Source of the DNA: Sandaracinaceae bacterium
GTDB lineage: Bacteria; Myxococcota_A; Polyangia; Polyangiales; Sandaracinaceae
Length of the DNA: 64,000 nt
Direction of reading: 5' to 3'
NCBI GenBank assembly: GCA_020633195.1
Contig: JACKEC010000014.1
Span: 744,001 to 808,000, forward strand
This document shows, one piece after another, positions 45,895 through 54,766 of the stretch; the stretch's first letter is position 1; every line of letters begins with the position of its first letter. Below the pieces are notes generated by a model that searched no databases, had not been told where the DNA came from, and saw only the letters and a list, made by a program, of their open reading frames with translations. The position numbers and the translations under genes are program-made.

Positions 45895-47606
45895 CGACAC
45901 GACTCCTCCGCATCCTCCCGCTGCTGATCGTGCTGCTGGCTCCCTCGCTGGCGCACGCGGGCGGCTTCTATCTGGCCCCGCGCGGGGTGCGCCCGCTGTC
46001 GCGCGGCGGCGCGTACGTCGCCGGCGTCGAGGACCCGCACGCCCTCTGGTACAACCCCGCCGGCCTCGCCTACAGCGGCGACCAGATCCTCCTCGACGCG
46101 AACCTCACGCTCTTCGAGGCCTGGTACACGCGGACCGACAGCGGCGGCGTGTCGCTGCCCGAGGTGCGCGGCTACCACAGCTACCTCCCCATCCCGACGA
46201 TCGCGGGCTCCTTCTCGTTCGACGAGATCCCCGAGCTCACCTTCGGGCTCGGGATCGCGGCGCCCAACTCGGTCCTCGCGGACTGGCCGCACGACGTCGA
46301 CGCGCCGCAGCGCTACTCGATCCTGACGCTCGAGGGCAGCCTCCTCGTGTCGGTCAACGCGGGCGTCGCGTGGCAGCCGATCCCCGAATTCTCGATCGGC
46401 CTCGCCGGGCACGTGCTCATCGGGAGCTTCGACGCGACGGTCGCGCTCAGCGCCTGCGACGGCGTCATCTGCTCGTTCCCCGAGGACCCCGAGTACGACG
46501 GCATCGCGAACCTGTCGCTGCCTTCGGTGTTCCCGTTCTTCGTGCTCGGGACCGTCGTCGACCTCGACGTCGTCCGCATCGGGGCGTCGGTCGCGACGCC
46601 GTTCAACCTCGAGGGCACCGCGCGCGTGCGCGTTCGGCCGCCGTCCGCCGCCGCGTTCGACGGCGCCGAGGTCGTCAACCGCCGCCCCGGCTGCGACTGG
46701 CAGAACCCGGACGATCCCTGCCGCGACGACACCGTCGCGAGCTCCCAGCTCGAGTTCCCCTGGATCTTCAGGCTCGGGGTGGAGGTCCGCCCGATCCCGG
46801 AGCTCCGCGTCGAGCTCGCGGGCGTCTACGAGACTTGGTCGGTCCAGGACGCCGCGCGCATCGACTCGCAGGACGTCTGGATCCAGGGCGCGCTCGGCGG
46901 CGGGCTCGAGTACCAGGTCGGCCCGCTCGACATCCCGCGCAACATGAACGACACGATCAGCATCCGCCTCGGCGGGGAGTACACGATCGAGCGCATCGTG
47001 ACCGCGCGGCTGGGCGTCTCCTACGAGAACGGCGCCTTCTCCGACGAGTGGCTCACCCCGCTGACGATCGACAGCGACAAGGTGATCATGTCCGGCGGCG
47101 TTGGCATCGACGTCTCCCCCGAGGTCAGCTTCGACGTCAACGTGGGTTACGTCTGGATGGCCCCGCGCAACGTCACCACGAGCATGGTCCCGCAGGCGAA
47201 CCCGATCCGGCCGCCGGGCAGCGAGGAGTCCCGCGTCTACGTCGGCAACGGCACGTACGACATGAGCGCGCCCTTCTTCGGCCTCGGCTTCCGGTGGCGC
47301 CTCGACGCCGGCCACCTCCGCCCGACCACCCCCGCGAGCGAGGGCGAGGAGGACGAGGCGACGGAGCCCGAGCCGACCGAGGAGGCCTCGGAGACGCCCG
47401 CCGTCGACCCCGCGAGCGAGGGCCAGGACGGCGAGACGCCGTGGTACCTCCGCGGGCAAGGCGGCAACGGTGGCGCCGCCGCCGAGCCGGAGCCCGAAGC
47501 AGAGCCCGAGCCCGAAGCCGAGCCGGAGGCCGCGCCCCGCCGCGAGACCGCCCGTCAGCGGCGCCTCCGGCTGCGACGCGAGCGCCGCCGCCGACAGCAG
47601 CGCTAG
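45891..47606 (+). CDS. OmpP1/FadL-type outer-membrane transporter with charged C-terminal tail
   Basis: 571 residues. Signal peptide (cut after AHAG), then the FadL opening GGAYVAGVEDPHALWYNPAGLAY. Repeated strands follow to about residue 480 (VRIGASVATPFNLEG, LRVELAGVYETWSV, VGYVWMAP), with a final F/R strand FGLGFRWRL. Residues about 490-550 are Pro/Glu-rich (repeated EPEPEAE) and the last 20 are almost all Arg. FadL proteins take up hydrophobic molecules such as fatty acids. The basic tail is unusual and probably periplasmic. Its stop overlaps the convergent TetR gene by 4 bp. Confidence 0.85.
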   Translation: MTTRLLRILPLLIVLLAPSLAHAGGFYLAPRGVRPLSRGGAYVAGVEDPHALWYNPAGLAYSGDQILLDANLTLFEAWYTRTDSGGVSLPEVRGYHSYLPIPTIAGSFSFDEIPELTFGLGIAAPNSVLADWPHDVDAPQRYSILTLEGSLLVSVNAGVAWQPIPEFSIGLAGHVLIGSFDATVALSACDGVICSFPEDPEYDGIANLSLPSVFPFFVLGTVVDLDVVRIGASVATPFNLEGTARVRVRPPSAAAFDGAEVVNRRPGCDWQNPDDPCRDDTVASSQLEFPWIFRLGVEVRPIPELRVELAGVYETWSVQDAARIDSQDVWIQGALGGGLEYQVGPLDIPRNMNDTISIRLGGEYTIERIVTARLGVSYENGAFSDEWLTPLTIDSDKVIMSGGVGIDVSPEVSFDVNVGYVWMAPRNVTTSMVPQANPIRPPGSEESRVYVGNGTYDMSAPFFGLGFRWRLDAGHLRPTTPASEGEEDEATEPEPTEEASETPAVDPASEGQDGETPWYLRGQGGNGGAAAEPEPEAEPEPEAEPEAAPRRETARQRRLRLRRERRRRQQR

Positions 47607-48268
47607 CCCTCGGTCAGCTGGACGCCGCGCCGCTGGGCCTCGGCGGCGCCCTGGAAGAGCTTGGAGAGCGCGCCCACCACGAGGTCGGCGAGCTGGTCCT
47701 CGCGCACGTCGAGCTTGTCGAAGTCGGCGCCGAGCGGTCCGTCGAGGATCAGCGAGCTCAGCCCGTGGGTCACCGACCACGCGAGCAGGACGTAGGCGTC
47801 GCTGTCGCCCTCGGGGATGTTGCCCTCGCTCTGCCCCTCGCGGACGGTCTGGACGAGGAGCTCGAACGCGGAGCTGCCGCCCGCCTCGAGCTCGGGGAAC
47901 TCGTGGAGGTCGGCGAGCTCGGGCCGGAACATCACCCGGAAGTAGGCCGGGTGGGTGCGCGCGAACCGGACGTAGGCGCGGCCGCAGCACCCCATCTTCT
48001 CGGCCGCGGTCGTGCCCTCCTCGCGCGCCCGCTCCATCTCGCGTCGGAGGAGCACGAAGCCGTCGACCCCGATCGCCGCGAGGAGCGCGCTGCGGCTCGC
48101 GAAGTGGTGGTACGGCGCGCCTGGGCTCACGCCCGCCTTCTTCGCCGCCTTGCGGAGCGACAGCGCCTGCACGCCTCCCTCCTCGATGAGCTGCAGGCTC
48201 GCGGCGATGAGCGCCGCCCGCAGATCCCCGTGGTGGTAGCTGCCCTCCTTCTCCATCGCGTCGAGCAT
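47603..48268 (-). CDS. TetR-family repressor (RND efflux regulator)
   Basis: 221 residues. N-terminal helix-turn-helix: AALIAASLQLIEEGGVQALSLRKAAKKAGVSPGAPYHHF. The C-terminal half has the segments YVRFARTHPAYFRVMF and WSVTHGL seen in TetR members of the WHG type. GAGG precedes the ATG at 48268. Three similar operator boxes lie between it and the divergent RND operon, one close to its own start, so it probably represses both. Confidence 0.93.
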   Translation of the reverse strand: MLDAMEKEGSYHHGDLRAALIAASLQLIEEGGVQALSLRKAAKKAGVSPGAPYHHFASRSALLAAIGVDGFVLLRREMERAREEGTTAAEKMGCCGRAYVRFARTHPAYFRVMFRPELADLHEFPELEAGGSSAFELLVQTVREGQSEGNIPEGDSDAYVLLAWSVTHGLSSLILDGPLGADFDKLDVREDQLADLVVGALSKLFQGAAEAQRRGVQLTEG

Positions 48269-48283
48269 AGTCGCACCTCAAAT

Positions 48284-48299
48284 CTGAGCATCGTTCAAA
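48284..48299. promoter_or_regulatory. TetR operator box 1 (near the repressor gene)
   Basis: CTGAGCATCGTTCAAA, 15 bp upstream of the TetR start. On the minus strand it reads like boxes 2 and 3 (TTGAACGATGCTCAG). Confidence 0.5.
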
Positions 48300-48327
48300 T
48301 AGCCCCTTGACGGCTCGCAGGGCGGAA

Positions 48328-48364
48328 CTAAGCAGTGCTCAGTCAGTCTAAGCACTGTTCAGAC
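48328..48364. promoter_or_regulatory. TetR operator boxes 2 and 3 (tandem)
   Basis: CTAAGCAGTGCTCAG (48328-48342) and CTAAGCACTGTTCAG (48348-48362) are imperfect palindromes repeated with a 20-bp period (14 of 17 bases identical over the longer unit). They lie 17-54 bp upstream of the adaptor gene start, just downstream of a TTGACG (48307-48312) that may be its -35 element. Two turns of helix apart fits two repressor dimers on one face. Confidence 0.68.
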
Positions 48365-48381
48365 CTGCGAAAGGGGTGAGC

Positions 48382-49494
48382 ATGTCCATCGAGAAGGGTG
48401 CCCGCCGGGTCGGCTGGGCGTTGATGGCCGCGGGCGTCGCGGTCGGCGTGTTCGTGAGCACGCGGCGCGAGGCCAGCGCGACCGACGGGGACGGGCCGCG
48501 GCTCGAGGAGGTCCGGGTCGAGACCGTCGCGTCGGCGACCGGCCAGGACGTCTACGTGGCGCACGGCGTCATCCGCACCGCGGAGCGAGCCATGGCCTCG
48601 TTCGTCGACGGCGGCCGGCTCGTCGACCGCCCGGTCGAGGTCGGCGATCGCGTCGAGGTCGGGCAGGTGCTCGCGCGCCTCGATCCGACGCCCTACCGAA
48701 ACGCGGTCCGCGCCAACGACGCGTCTCGGAGGGAGCTCGACCTGCGCTCGGAGCAGCTCGCGCGCGACAGGGACCGCGTGACCCACCTCGCCGCGGACGG
48801 CGTGGCCACGACCGCGCGGGTGGAGCAGGCGACGAGCGGCTTCGAGCGGGTCGACGCGATGCGCGCCGCCGCGGGGGCCCAGGTCGCGGAGTCCCGACGC
48901 CGCGCGCGCGACGCGGTGCTGCGCTCGCCGATCGCCGGCGTGGTCACCGACGTGCTGGTGCAGCCGGGCGAGCTGGTCGCGGCGGGTCAGCCCATCGCGC
49001 GCATCGCCGGCAACGGCGGTCGGGAGGTGCTGCTCGCGGTCTCCGTCGAGCTCGCCGCGCAGCTCTCCGTCGGCGACGACGTGCGCCTTCGGGCCGTCGG
49101 CGTCGAAGCCGCGGACCCGCTCTCGTCGACGCTGCTCACGGGTCACGTGGCGCGCGTGGCCGACGCGGCGGCTTCCCTCGGCGGCCTCTACCCGGTCGTT
49201 GTCGCGATCGACGGCGATATCCGCGCGGGCGTCGGGGTGGAGGCCGAGCTGCTCGGAGATCCCCGACCCGTGCTCCGCGTACCCCTCGGGGCCGTCCTCG
49301 ATCCGTCGGGGCGCCGACCCTTCGCGTGGGTCGTCGTCGACGGTCGCGCCGAGCGCGCGTGGCTCCGCCTGGGCCGCCTCGCGGAGGACCGCGTCGAGGT
49401 GCTCGAGGGCCTCGCGCCCGGCGCGCAGGTCGTCGTGCGGGGTCACCAGCACCTCCTCGAGGGCGACGAAGTTCGCGTCGGGGGCGCGTCGTGA
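48382..49494 (+). CDS. RND efflux periplasmic adaptor (HlyD/MFP family)
   Basis: 370 residues. N-terminal membrane anchor or signal (about 10-28), then lipoyl halves (VGDRVEVGQVLARLDP and APIAG-like SPIAGVVTDVLVQPGELVAAGQPI) around a coiled hairpin (about 115-170), and a beta-barrel plus membrane-proximal domain to the end. It links the inner-membrane pump to the TolC-like channel. AAGGGG precedes the ATG by 5 nt; the GTG 6 bp upstream lies inside that site, so I use the ATG. The stop overlaps the pump gene start as GTGA. Confidence 0.92.
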   Translation: MSIEKGARRVGWALMAAGVAVGVFVSTRREASATDGDGPRLEEVRVETVASATGQDVYVAHGVIRTAERAMASFVDGGRLVDRPVEVGDRVEVGQVLARLDPTPYRNAVRANDASRRELDLRSEQLARDRDRVTHLAADGVATTARVEQATSGFERVDAMRAAAGAQVAESRRRARDAVLRSPIAGVVTDVLVQPGELVAAGQPIARIAGNGGREVLLAVSVELAAQLSVGDDVRLRAVGVEAADPLSSTLLTGHVARVADAAASLGGLYPVVVAIDGDIRAGVGVEAELLGDPRPVLRVPLGAVLDPSGRRPFAWVVVDGRAERAWLRLGRLAEDRVEVLEGLAPGAQVVVRGHQHLLEGDEVRVGGAS

Positions 49495-52400
49495 TCGTCG
49501 ACGCTTTGCTCTCGCGGCCGCGGCTGGTGCTCGGCGTGGCGCTCCTCGCGAGCGTCGCCGGGATGGTCGCGTGGACGACGATGCCGCGTGAGGAGGACCC
49601 GCGCCTCGCGGAGCGGTTCGGCCTCCTCGTCGCGCCCTTCCCCGGCGCCGACGCCGAGCAGGTGGAGCGCCTCGTCGTGGCGCCGCTCGAGGACGAGCTC
49701 GCCGAGGTCGACGAGGTCCGCTCGGTGCGGACGACGATCCGCGCCTCGGTCGCCATCCTCCAGGTCGAGCTCGAGGACTCCGTGGACGACACGGACACCG
49801 CCTGGGACCGCGTCGAGGACGCGATGGCCCGCGCGCATCGGGACATGCCCGAGGGCGCGCGGACGCCGTCGCTCGAGCACGACCTCGTCGAGACCGAGTC
49901 GGTGGTCCTCGCCGTGCGGGGGACCGAGGACGTGCTCGCCCTCGCGGACGCCGCGGAGGCGCTGAAGCGCGCGCTGCTCGCGCTCGACGACGTCGCCGAG
50001 GTGGAGATCACCGGGGACCCCGGCGAGCAGGTGGTCATCGAGCTCGACGAGGCGACCGCGCTCCAGCTCGGCCTCCCGCCGGAGCAGCTCGCCCAGCGCC
50101 TCGCGGCGCGCAACGTGAGCATCCCCGGCGGCGCGATCCGCGTCGGCGACCGCCGCGTGGAGCTGCGGCCGGAGGGGCAGCTCGCAACCGTCGACGAGCT
50201 CGCGCGGACCCCCATCGTCCTGCCGTCGGGGGCCGCGGTGCCGCTCGCGTCGATCGCGCGCGTGCAGCGGATGCCGGCCGAGCCCCGCGCCGTGCGCGCG
50301 CGCCTCGACGGACGCACCGCCGTGTTCGTCGGCGCCATCCCGTCGCAGGGGATCGACGCGGTCGCGGTCGGCCAGCGGATCCGCGAGGTCGTCGCCGACT
50401 TCGGCGCCCGGCACCCCGAGCTGACCATCGACGAGGTCGCCTACCAGCCGCAGCAGGTCGACGATCGGCTGAGCGAGCTGGGCGTCTCGCTGCTCCTCGG
50501 GATCGGCATCGTCGCGCTCGTCCTGTTCGTGACGATGGGCCCGCGCCTCGGCACCGTGGTCGCGTCGGTGGTCCCGCTCGTGACCTTCGCGAGCCTCGCG
50601 ATCTACGCGACCGGCGGCGGCGTGCTGCACCAGATGGCGGTGGCCGCGCTGGTGCTCGCGCTCGGGCTGCTCGTCGACAACGCGATCGTGATGGCGGAGG
50701 CGATCCAGGGTCGCCTCGACGAAGGGCAGGACCGCGCGGCGGCGGTTCGCGGCGCGGTGCGCGAGCTGGCCGTCCCGCTCGCCTCGGCGACGGGGACCAC
50801 GCTCGCGTCCTTCGTGCCGATGCTGCTCGCGCCCGGCCCGACGGGCGACTTCACGCGCGCGATCCCCATCGTGGTGATGACCACGCTCGCGGTCAGCTAC
50901 GTCTACGCGGTCGCCGTCACGCCGCTGCTCGGCGGCCGGATCCTGAAGCCGGCGACCGTGGTCGCGGGCGGGTCCTGGGTCGAGCGCGTGGCGCGACGGA
51001 TCGCGCGCTTCTCCGTCCACCGCCCCGCCCTCACGCTCGCGGGGGTCGGCGTCGTGATCGCGGGCTCCGCGGCCTTCGCCGGGGGCGTCCAGATGGACTT
51101 CTTCCCCGCCTCCGATCGCGCCCAGCTCGTCGTCTCCGTGGAGCTGCCGGAGGGCGCCCACCTCGACGCGACCGACGACGCGGCGCGCCGGCTCGAGCGC
51201 GCGCTCGCGCAGCGGCCCGAGGTCCACGGCCTCGCCACCGTCGTCGGCCGGAGCGCGCCGGCCTTCTACTACAACCTCCCCCGCGCGCCGTCGTCGCCGC
51301 ACCTCGCGCAGATCGTGGTGACGACGGGCGGCCCCGAGGACGTCAGCCGCGTGCGCCGCTTCGTCCGCGCCTGGGGCGCGCGCGAGCTCCCCGACGCGAC
51401 CCTCGTGCCCCGGCGCCTCGAGCAGGGGCCCCCGGTGGTCGCGCCGATCGAGATCCGCCTCGAGGGGGACGACCTCGCGGACCTGCACCTCGCGAGCGAG
51501 GCCGTGCAACGTGTCTTGCGTGGTGACCCGCGCGCCGTCGACGTCCGCGCCGATCAGGGGCCGGGCGCCCCGCTCCTGTCGTACGTCGTGGACGACGCGG
51601 CGGCGGAGCGCCGAGGGGTGGCCCGGGCCGGGGTCGCGCTCGCGATGCTCGGACGGACCGAGGGCCTCTCCGTCGGCGCGTTCCGCGGCGGCGACGACCC
51701 GGTGCCCATCGTGCTGCGCGCGCCGCCGGCCTCGGACCACGCGCCGGCCCAGCTCGACGCGATCGGGATCCCCTCGGACGGCGGCCTCACCCCGCTCGGG
51801 AGCGTCACGACCTCCGAGCTGCGGTTCGCGCCCGCCGTCATCCACCACCGCGACCGCGCGCGGGTCGTGAGCATCCTCGCCGAGGTGGAGGACGGGGCGA
51901 CCTACGCGCAGGTCGTCCAGGACGTCACCCCCGCGCTCGACGCGCTCGACCTCCCCGCGGGCGTCCACTGGAGCTACGGGGGCGCGATCGAGTCGTCCGC
52001 GAAGGCCAACACCGCGCTCGCGAGCACCGCGGCGTACGGGGCCATCCTGCTCGTCGTCATCCTCCTCGCGCAGTTCGACTCGGTGCGCCGGCTCCTCATC
52101 GTGCTCGTGACCGCGCCGCTCGCGGTGATGGGCATCTGGCCCGGGCTCTTCGCGATGCAGCTGCCGTTCGGCTTCGTCGCGCTCCTCGGGGCCATCGCGC
52201 TCATCGGCATCGTCGTGAACGGCGCCATCGTGCTGCTCGACCTCACCGAGGTGCGTCGCGGCGAGGGCGCCTCCATCGCCGAGGCGCTCGAGGCCGCGGT
52301 CGTCCGCCGCACGCGCCCGATCCTGCTGACCACCGCGACCACGGTGGCCGGGCTGACCCCGCTGCTGTTCTCCCGCTCGACCCTCTGGCCCCCGATGGCG

Positions 52401-52511
52401 TCCGCGATGATCAGCGGGCTCACGGTGGCGACCGTCCTGACCCTGTTCGCGGTGCCGGCGCTCTACCGGGTGCTCTTCCGCGACCCGAAGCCCGCGGAGG
52501 TGGTGTCGTGA
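49491..52511 (+). CDS. RND efflux pump permease
   Basis: 1006 residues, slightly short for the family. One helix near the N terminus, a large porter loop, helices 2-6 (about 340-500), a second helix and loop starting near 515, and the final five helices. The fourth helix carries LLVDNAIVMAE, where drug pumps of the HAE-1 group have a DD pair, so proton coupling may rely on one Asp. GAIALIGIVVNGAIVLLD marks the matching helix 10. Substrate is unknown; hydrophobic drugs or lipids are likely. Coupled on both sides to adaptor and TolC genes. Confidence 0.94.
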   Translation: MIVDALLSRPRLVLGVALLASVAGMVAWTTMPREEDPRLAERFGLLVAPFPGADAEQVERLVVAPLEDELAEVDEVRSVRTTIRASVAILQVELEDSVDDTDTAWDRVEDAMARAHRDMPEGARTPSLEHDLVETESVVLAVRGTEDVLALADAAEALKRALLALDDVAEVEITGDPGEQVVIELDEATALQLGLPPEQLAQRLAARNVSIPGGAIRVGDRRVELRPEGQLATVDELARTPIVLPSGAAVPLASIARVQRMPAEPRAVRARLDGRTAVFVGAIPSQGIDAVAVGQRIREVVADFGARHPELTIDEVAYQPQQVDDRLSELGVSLLLGIGIVALVLFVTMGPRLGTVVASVVPLVTFASLAIYATGGGVLHQMAVAALVLALGLLVDNAIVMAEAIQGRLDEGQDRAAAVRGAVRELAVPLASATGTTLASFVPMLLAPGPTGDFTRAIPIVVMTTLAVSYVYAVAVTPLLGGRILKPATVVAGGSWVERVARRIARFSVHRPALTLAGVGVVIAGSAAFAGGVQMDFFPASDRAQLVVSVELPEGAHLDATDDAARRLERALAQRPEVHGLATVVGRSAPAFYYNLPRAPSSPHLAQIVVTTGGPEDVSRVRRFVRAWGARELPDATLVPRRLEQGPPVVAPIEIRLEGDDLADLHLASEAVQRVLRGDPRAVDVRADQGPGAPLLSYVVDDAAAERRGVARAGVALAMLGRTEGLSVGAFRGGDDPVPIVLRAPPASDHAPAQLDAIGIPSDGGLTPLGSVTTSELRFAPAVIHHRDRARVVSILAEVEDGATYAQVVQDVTPALDALDLPAGVHWSYGGAIESSAKANTALASTAAYGAILLVVILLAQFDSVRRLLIVLVTAPLAVMGIWPGLFAMQLPFGFVALLGAIALIGIVVNGAIVLLDLTEVRRGEGASIAEALEAAVVRRTRPILLTTATTVAGLTPLLFSRSTLWPPMASAMISGLTVATVLTLFAVPALYRVLFRDPKPAEVVS

Positions 52512-53977
52512 TGCAAAGAAGCTTGTCCGTGCTCGGCGCCGTGATCGCGCCGCTGTGGCTCGCGGTGTCCCCCGCCGCCGCGCAGGACGCGCCGGATCTC
52601 GAGGCGCTCCTGCGCGGCGACGGCGGCGAGCTGACGAGCGAGGCGCTCGCCACCCGCGCGGTGGAGCGAGCTCCGTCTCTGGCTGGCGCCGACGCGTCGA
52701 TCGCGCGGGTCCAGGCCTCCGTCCAAGAGGTCTGGGCGTCCATCGTGCCCACCGTGACGGTCGGCGCGCGCTACACGCGCCTCTCCGAGATCCAGAACGA
52801 CCCGCTCGTGTCCGGGCTCGGCGGCGGCGGCGCCGACGCGCTCGTGGCCGGGGTCGACGACCCCGAGGCGCGGCAGCTGTGGGCGACCTCGCTCGCGCAG
52901 CAGCAGGCCCTCGGCGCGCAGACGATCCCCGTGATCCTCGATCAGCTCGTGTTCGAGGCGCAGGTGCAGGTGCCCGTCTCGGAGCTGTTCCTCTCGCTGC
53001 TGCCCCGGCTCGAGGCCGCGGAGGCCGCCGTCGACGCGGAGCGCGCGCGCCGCGACGTGGTCGAGAGCACCCTTCGGCTCCGGGCCCGCGAGGCCTTCTA
53101 CGGCGCCCTCCGCGCCCGCGCGCTCGCGGGGGTGACGGCGGCCCGCGTCCGCGAGCTCGAGGAGCAGACGCGGCTCGCCGAGCGCGGCCGGGAGCACGGG
53201 GCGGTGCGTCGATCCGACGTGCTCGGCGCGCAGGCGCAGCTCGCCGCGGCGCGCGCGGATCAGGCGACCGCGCTCGGGATGGTGAGCGCCGCGGACGGCG
53301 CGGTGCGCTCCCTGCTCGGGCTCCCCCCGGACGCGCCGCTCACCCTCGGTGAGGACCTCTCCGCGCCGCTCGCCGCGCAGCCGCGCAGCCTGCACGCGCT
53401 GGTCGGGCTCGCGTTCGAGCGGCGCGCCGAGGTGCAGACGATCCGGCACGCGCTCCGGGCGACCCGCTCGTCGCGGAGCGCCGCCGAGGGCGCGCGCTGG
53501 CCGGCTCTCCGGGTGGCGTTCGGGGCGCAGGTCGCCAACCCGAACACGCGCTACGTGCCTCAGCGCGAGCGCTTCGACGCGACGTGGGACCTGAGCGTCG
53601 TCCTCGCGTGGTCTCCGAACCAGACCATCGCGGCGGACGCCCGCGCGAACGCGGCGAGCGCCGAGGCGACGCGGCTGGCTACGGAGCTCGAGTCGTTCCG
53701 CGACGCGCTCCACCGCGAGATCGCGAGCGCGCACGCCGACGACCGGGCCGCCAGCGCGCGGCTCGCCGCGGCGCGCGCGTCGCTGGAGGCCGCCGTCGAG
53801 GCCCACCGCGCGCGCAGCCTCGAGCGCGCCGAGGGCGAGGCGACGACCGCGGACGTGCTCGAGTCCGAGTCGACGCTCGCGAGCGCGCGCATGCGGGTCG
53901 TCGACGCCGCGGTCGGGGCTCGCCTGGCGCGGGCCCGCCTCGCGTTCGCGACCGCCGACGCCGTCCCGGCGCCCTGA
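52508..53977 (+). CDS. TolC-family outer-membrane channel
   Basis: 489 residues. Signal peptide (cut after AAAQ), then two OEP repeats, each with long helices (about 45-230 and 285-480) such as LEAAEAAVDAERARRDVV and SAHADDRAASARLAAARASL. It completes the tripartite efflux system with the two upstream genes. Start codons GTG (52508) and ATG (52511) are adjacent; GGAGG at 52496-52500 fits either, and I use GTG. Its stop is followed by a 65-bp gap before the GST gene. Confidence 0.9.
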   Translation: MMQRSLSVLGAVIAPLWLAVSPAAAQDAPDLEALLRGDGGELTSEALATRAVERAPSLAGADASIARVQASVQEVWASIVPTVTVGARYTRLSEIQNDPLVSGLGGGGADALVAGVDDPEARQLWATSLAQQQALGAQTIPVILDQLVFEAQVQVPVSELFLSLLPRLEAAEAAVDAERARRDVVESTLRLRAREAFYGALRARALAGVTAARVRELEEQTRLAERGREHGAVRRSDVLGAQAQLAAARADQATALGMVSAADGAVRSLLGLPPDAPLTLGEDLSAPLAAQPRSLHALVGLAFERRAEVQTIRHALRATRSSRSAAEGARWPALRVAFGAQVANPNTRYVPQRERFDATWDLSVVLAWSPNQTIAADARANAASAEATRLATELESFRDALHREIASAHADDRAASARLAAARASLEAAVEAHRARSLERAEGEATTADVLESESTLASARMRVVDAAVGARLARARLAFATADAVPAP

Positions 53978-54004
53978 CCTCCACCACCCGCGTTCATCTC
54001 AAGC

Positions 54005-54021
54005 CTCGTGGACACCACGAG
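54005..54021. repeat. Inverted repeat between tolC-like and GST genes
   Basis: CTCGTGG-ACA-CCACGAG, perfect 7-bp arms, 21 bp before the GST start. No T-tract follows. It could be an attenuating hairpin or a binding site for the GST gene. Confidence 0.35.
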
Positions 54022-54042
54022 CCCCCGTGATAGGCCTCTCCG

Positions 54043-54702
54043 ATGCCCGCCCTCACCGTCCATCACCTCGAACGATCGCGCTCTCAACGCCTGCTCTGGC
54101 TCCTCGAGGAGCTCGGCCTCGAGTACGCGATGGTCACCTACCCGCGGACGGCCGAGGGCCGCGCTCCCCGCGAGCTGCGGGCGATCCACCCGCTGGGCAA
54201 GTCGCCCGTCCTCGCTCACGGCGACGTCGTCCTCGCCGAGTCCGGCGCGGTCGTCGAGTACGTCCTCGACGAGCTCGCCGACGGTCGGATGCGGCCGGCG
54301 CCCGGGACGGAGGCGCACCGTCGCTACCGCTTCTACCTCCACTTCGCGGAGGGCTCGATGATGGCCCCGCTGCTCGTGAAGCTCCTGTTCTCGAAGCTGC
54401 GGGGCGCCGTGCCGCTGCTCGGGAACGTCATCGCCAACAAGGTCGACGGCGCGTTCACGAACGCGGAGATCCGGTCGCACCTCGGCTACGTCGAGGCCGA
54501 CCTCGAGGGCCGCGAGTGGCTCGTGGGGGACGAGCCCACCGGCGCCGACGTGATGATGAGCTACCCGCTCCAGGCCGCCATCGAGCGCGGGAACCTCGGC
54601 GAGCCCTTCCCTCGCGTGTCCGCGTACCTCGAGCGCATCGCGGCGCGACCCGCGTATCAGCGCGCGGTCGAGCGCGGCGGCCCGTTCGAGATCCCGGGCT
54701 GA
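54043..54702 (+). CDS. Glutathione S-transferase family protein
   Basis: 219 residues. N-terminal thioredoxin-like domain (about 1-80) with SRSQRLLWLLEELGL, NPxGKVP-type HPLGKSPVL and the glutathione gamma-Glu site ESGAVVEYVLDEL; C-terminal helical domain (about 90-215) with GADVMMSYPLQA. The pattern SRSQRLLWL places it among bacterial GSTs with a Ser near the N-terminal helix. Substrate unknown; it lies directly after the efflux operon and may join in detoxification. Confidence 0.88.
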   Translation: MPALTVHHLERSRSQRLLWLLEELGLEYAMVTYPRTAEGRAPRELRAIHPLGKSPVLAHGDVVLAESGAVVEYVLDELADGRMRPAPGTEAHRRYRFYLHFAEGSMMAPLLVKLLFSKLRGAVPLLGNVIANKVDGAFTNAEIRSHLGYVEADLEGREWLVGDEPTGADVMMSYPLQAAIERGNLGEPFPRVSAYLERIAARPAYQRAVERGGPFEIPG

Positions 54703-54730
54703 CGGGACGCGCGCGAAGCGCCGGAGAGGA

Positions 54731-54745
54731 ATCGCCGGCGGCGAT
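54731..54745. repeat. 15-bp inverted repeat in the GST-ferritin gap
   Basis: ATCGCC-GGC-GGCGAT, perfect 6-bp arms, between convergent genes. No T-tract follows. Confidence 0.3.
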
Positions 54746-54766
54746 GGACCGAGAGACCTCGAGGCC

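Noticed and set aside
40615..45900. A 1761-codon open frame on the minus strand
   Set aside because: It lies antisense to three well-supported genes; in DNA this GC-rich, long antisense frames are common and the product is low-complexity Arg/Glu/Asp/Val.
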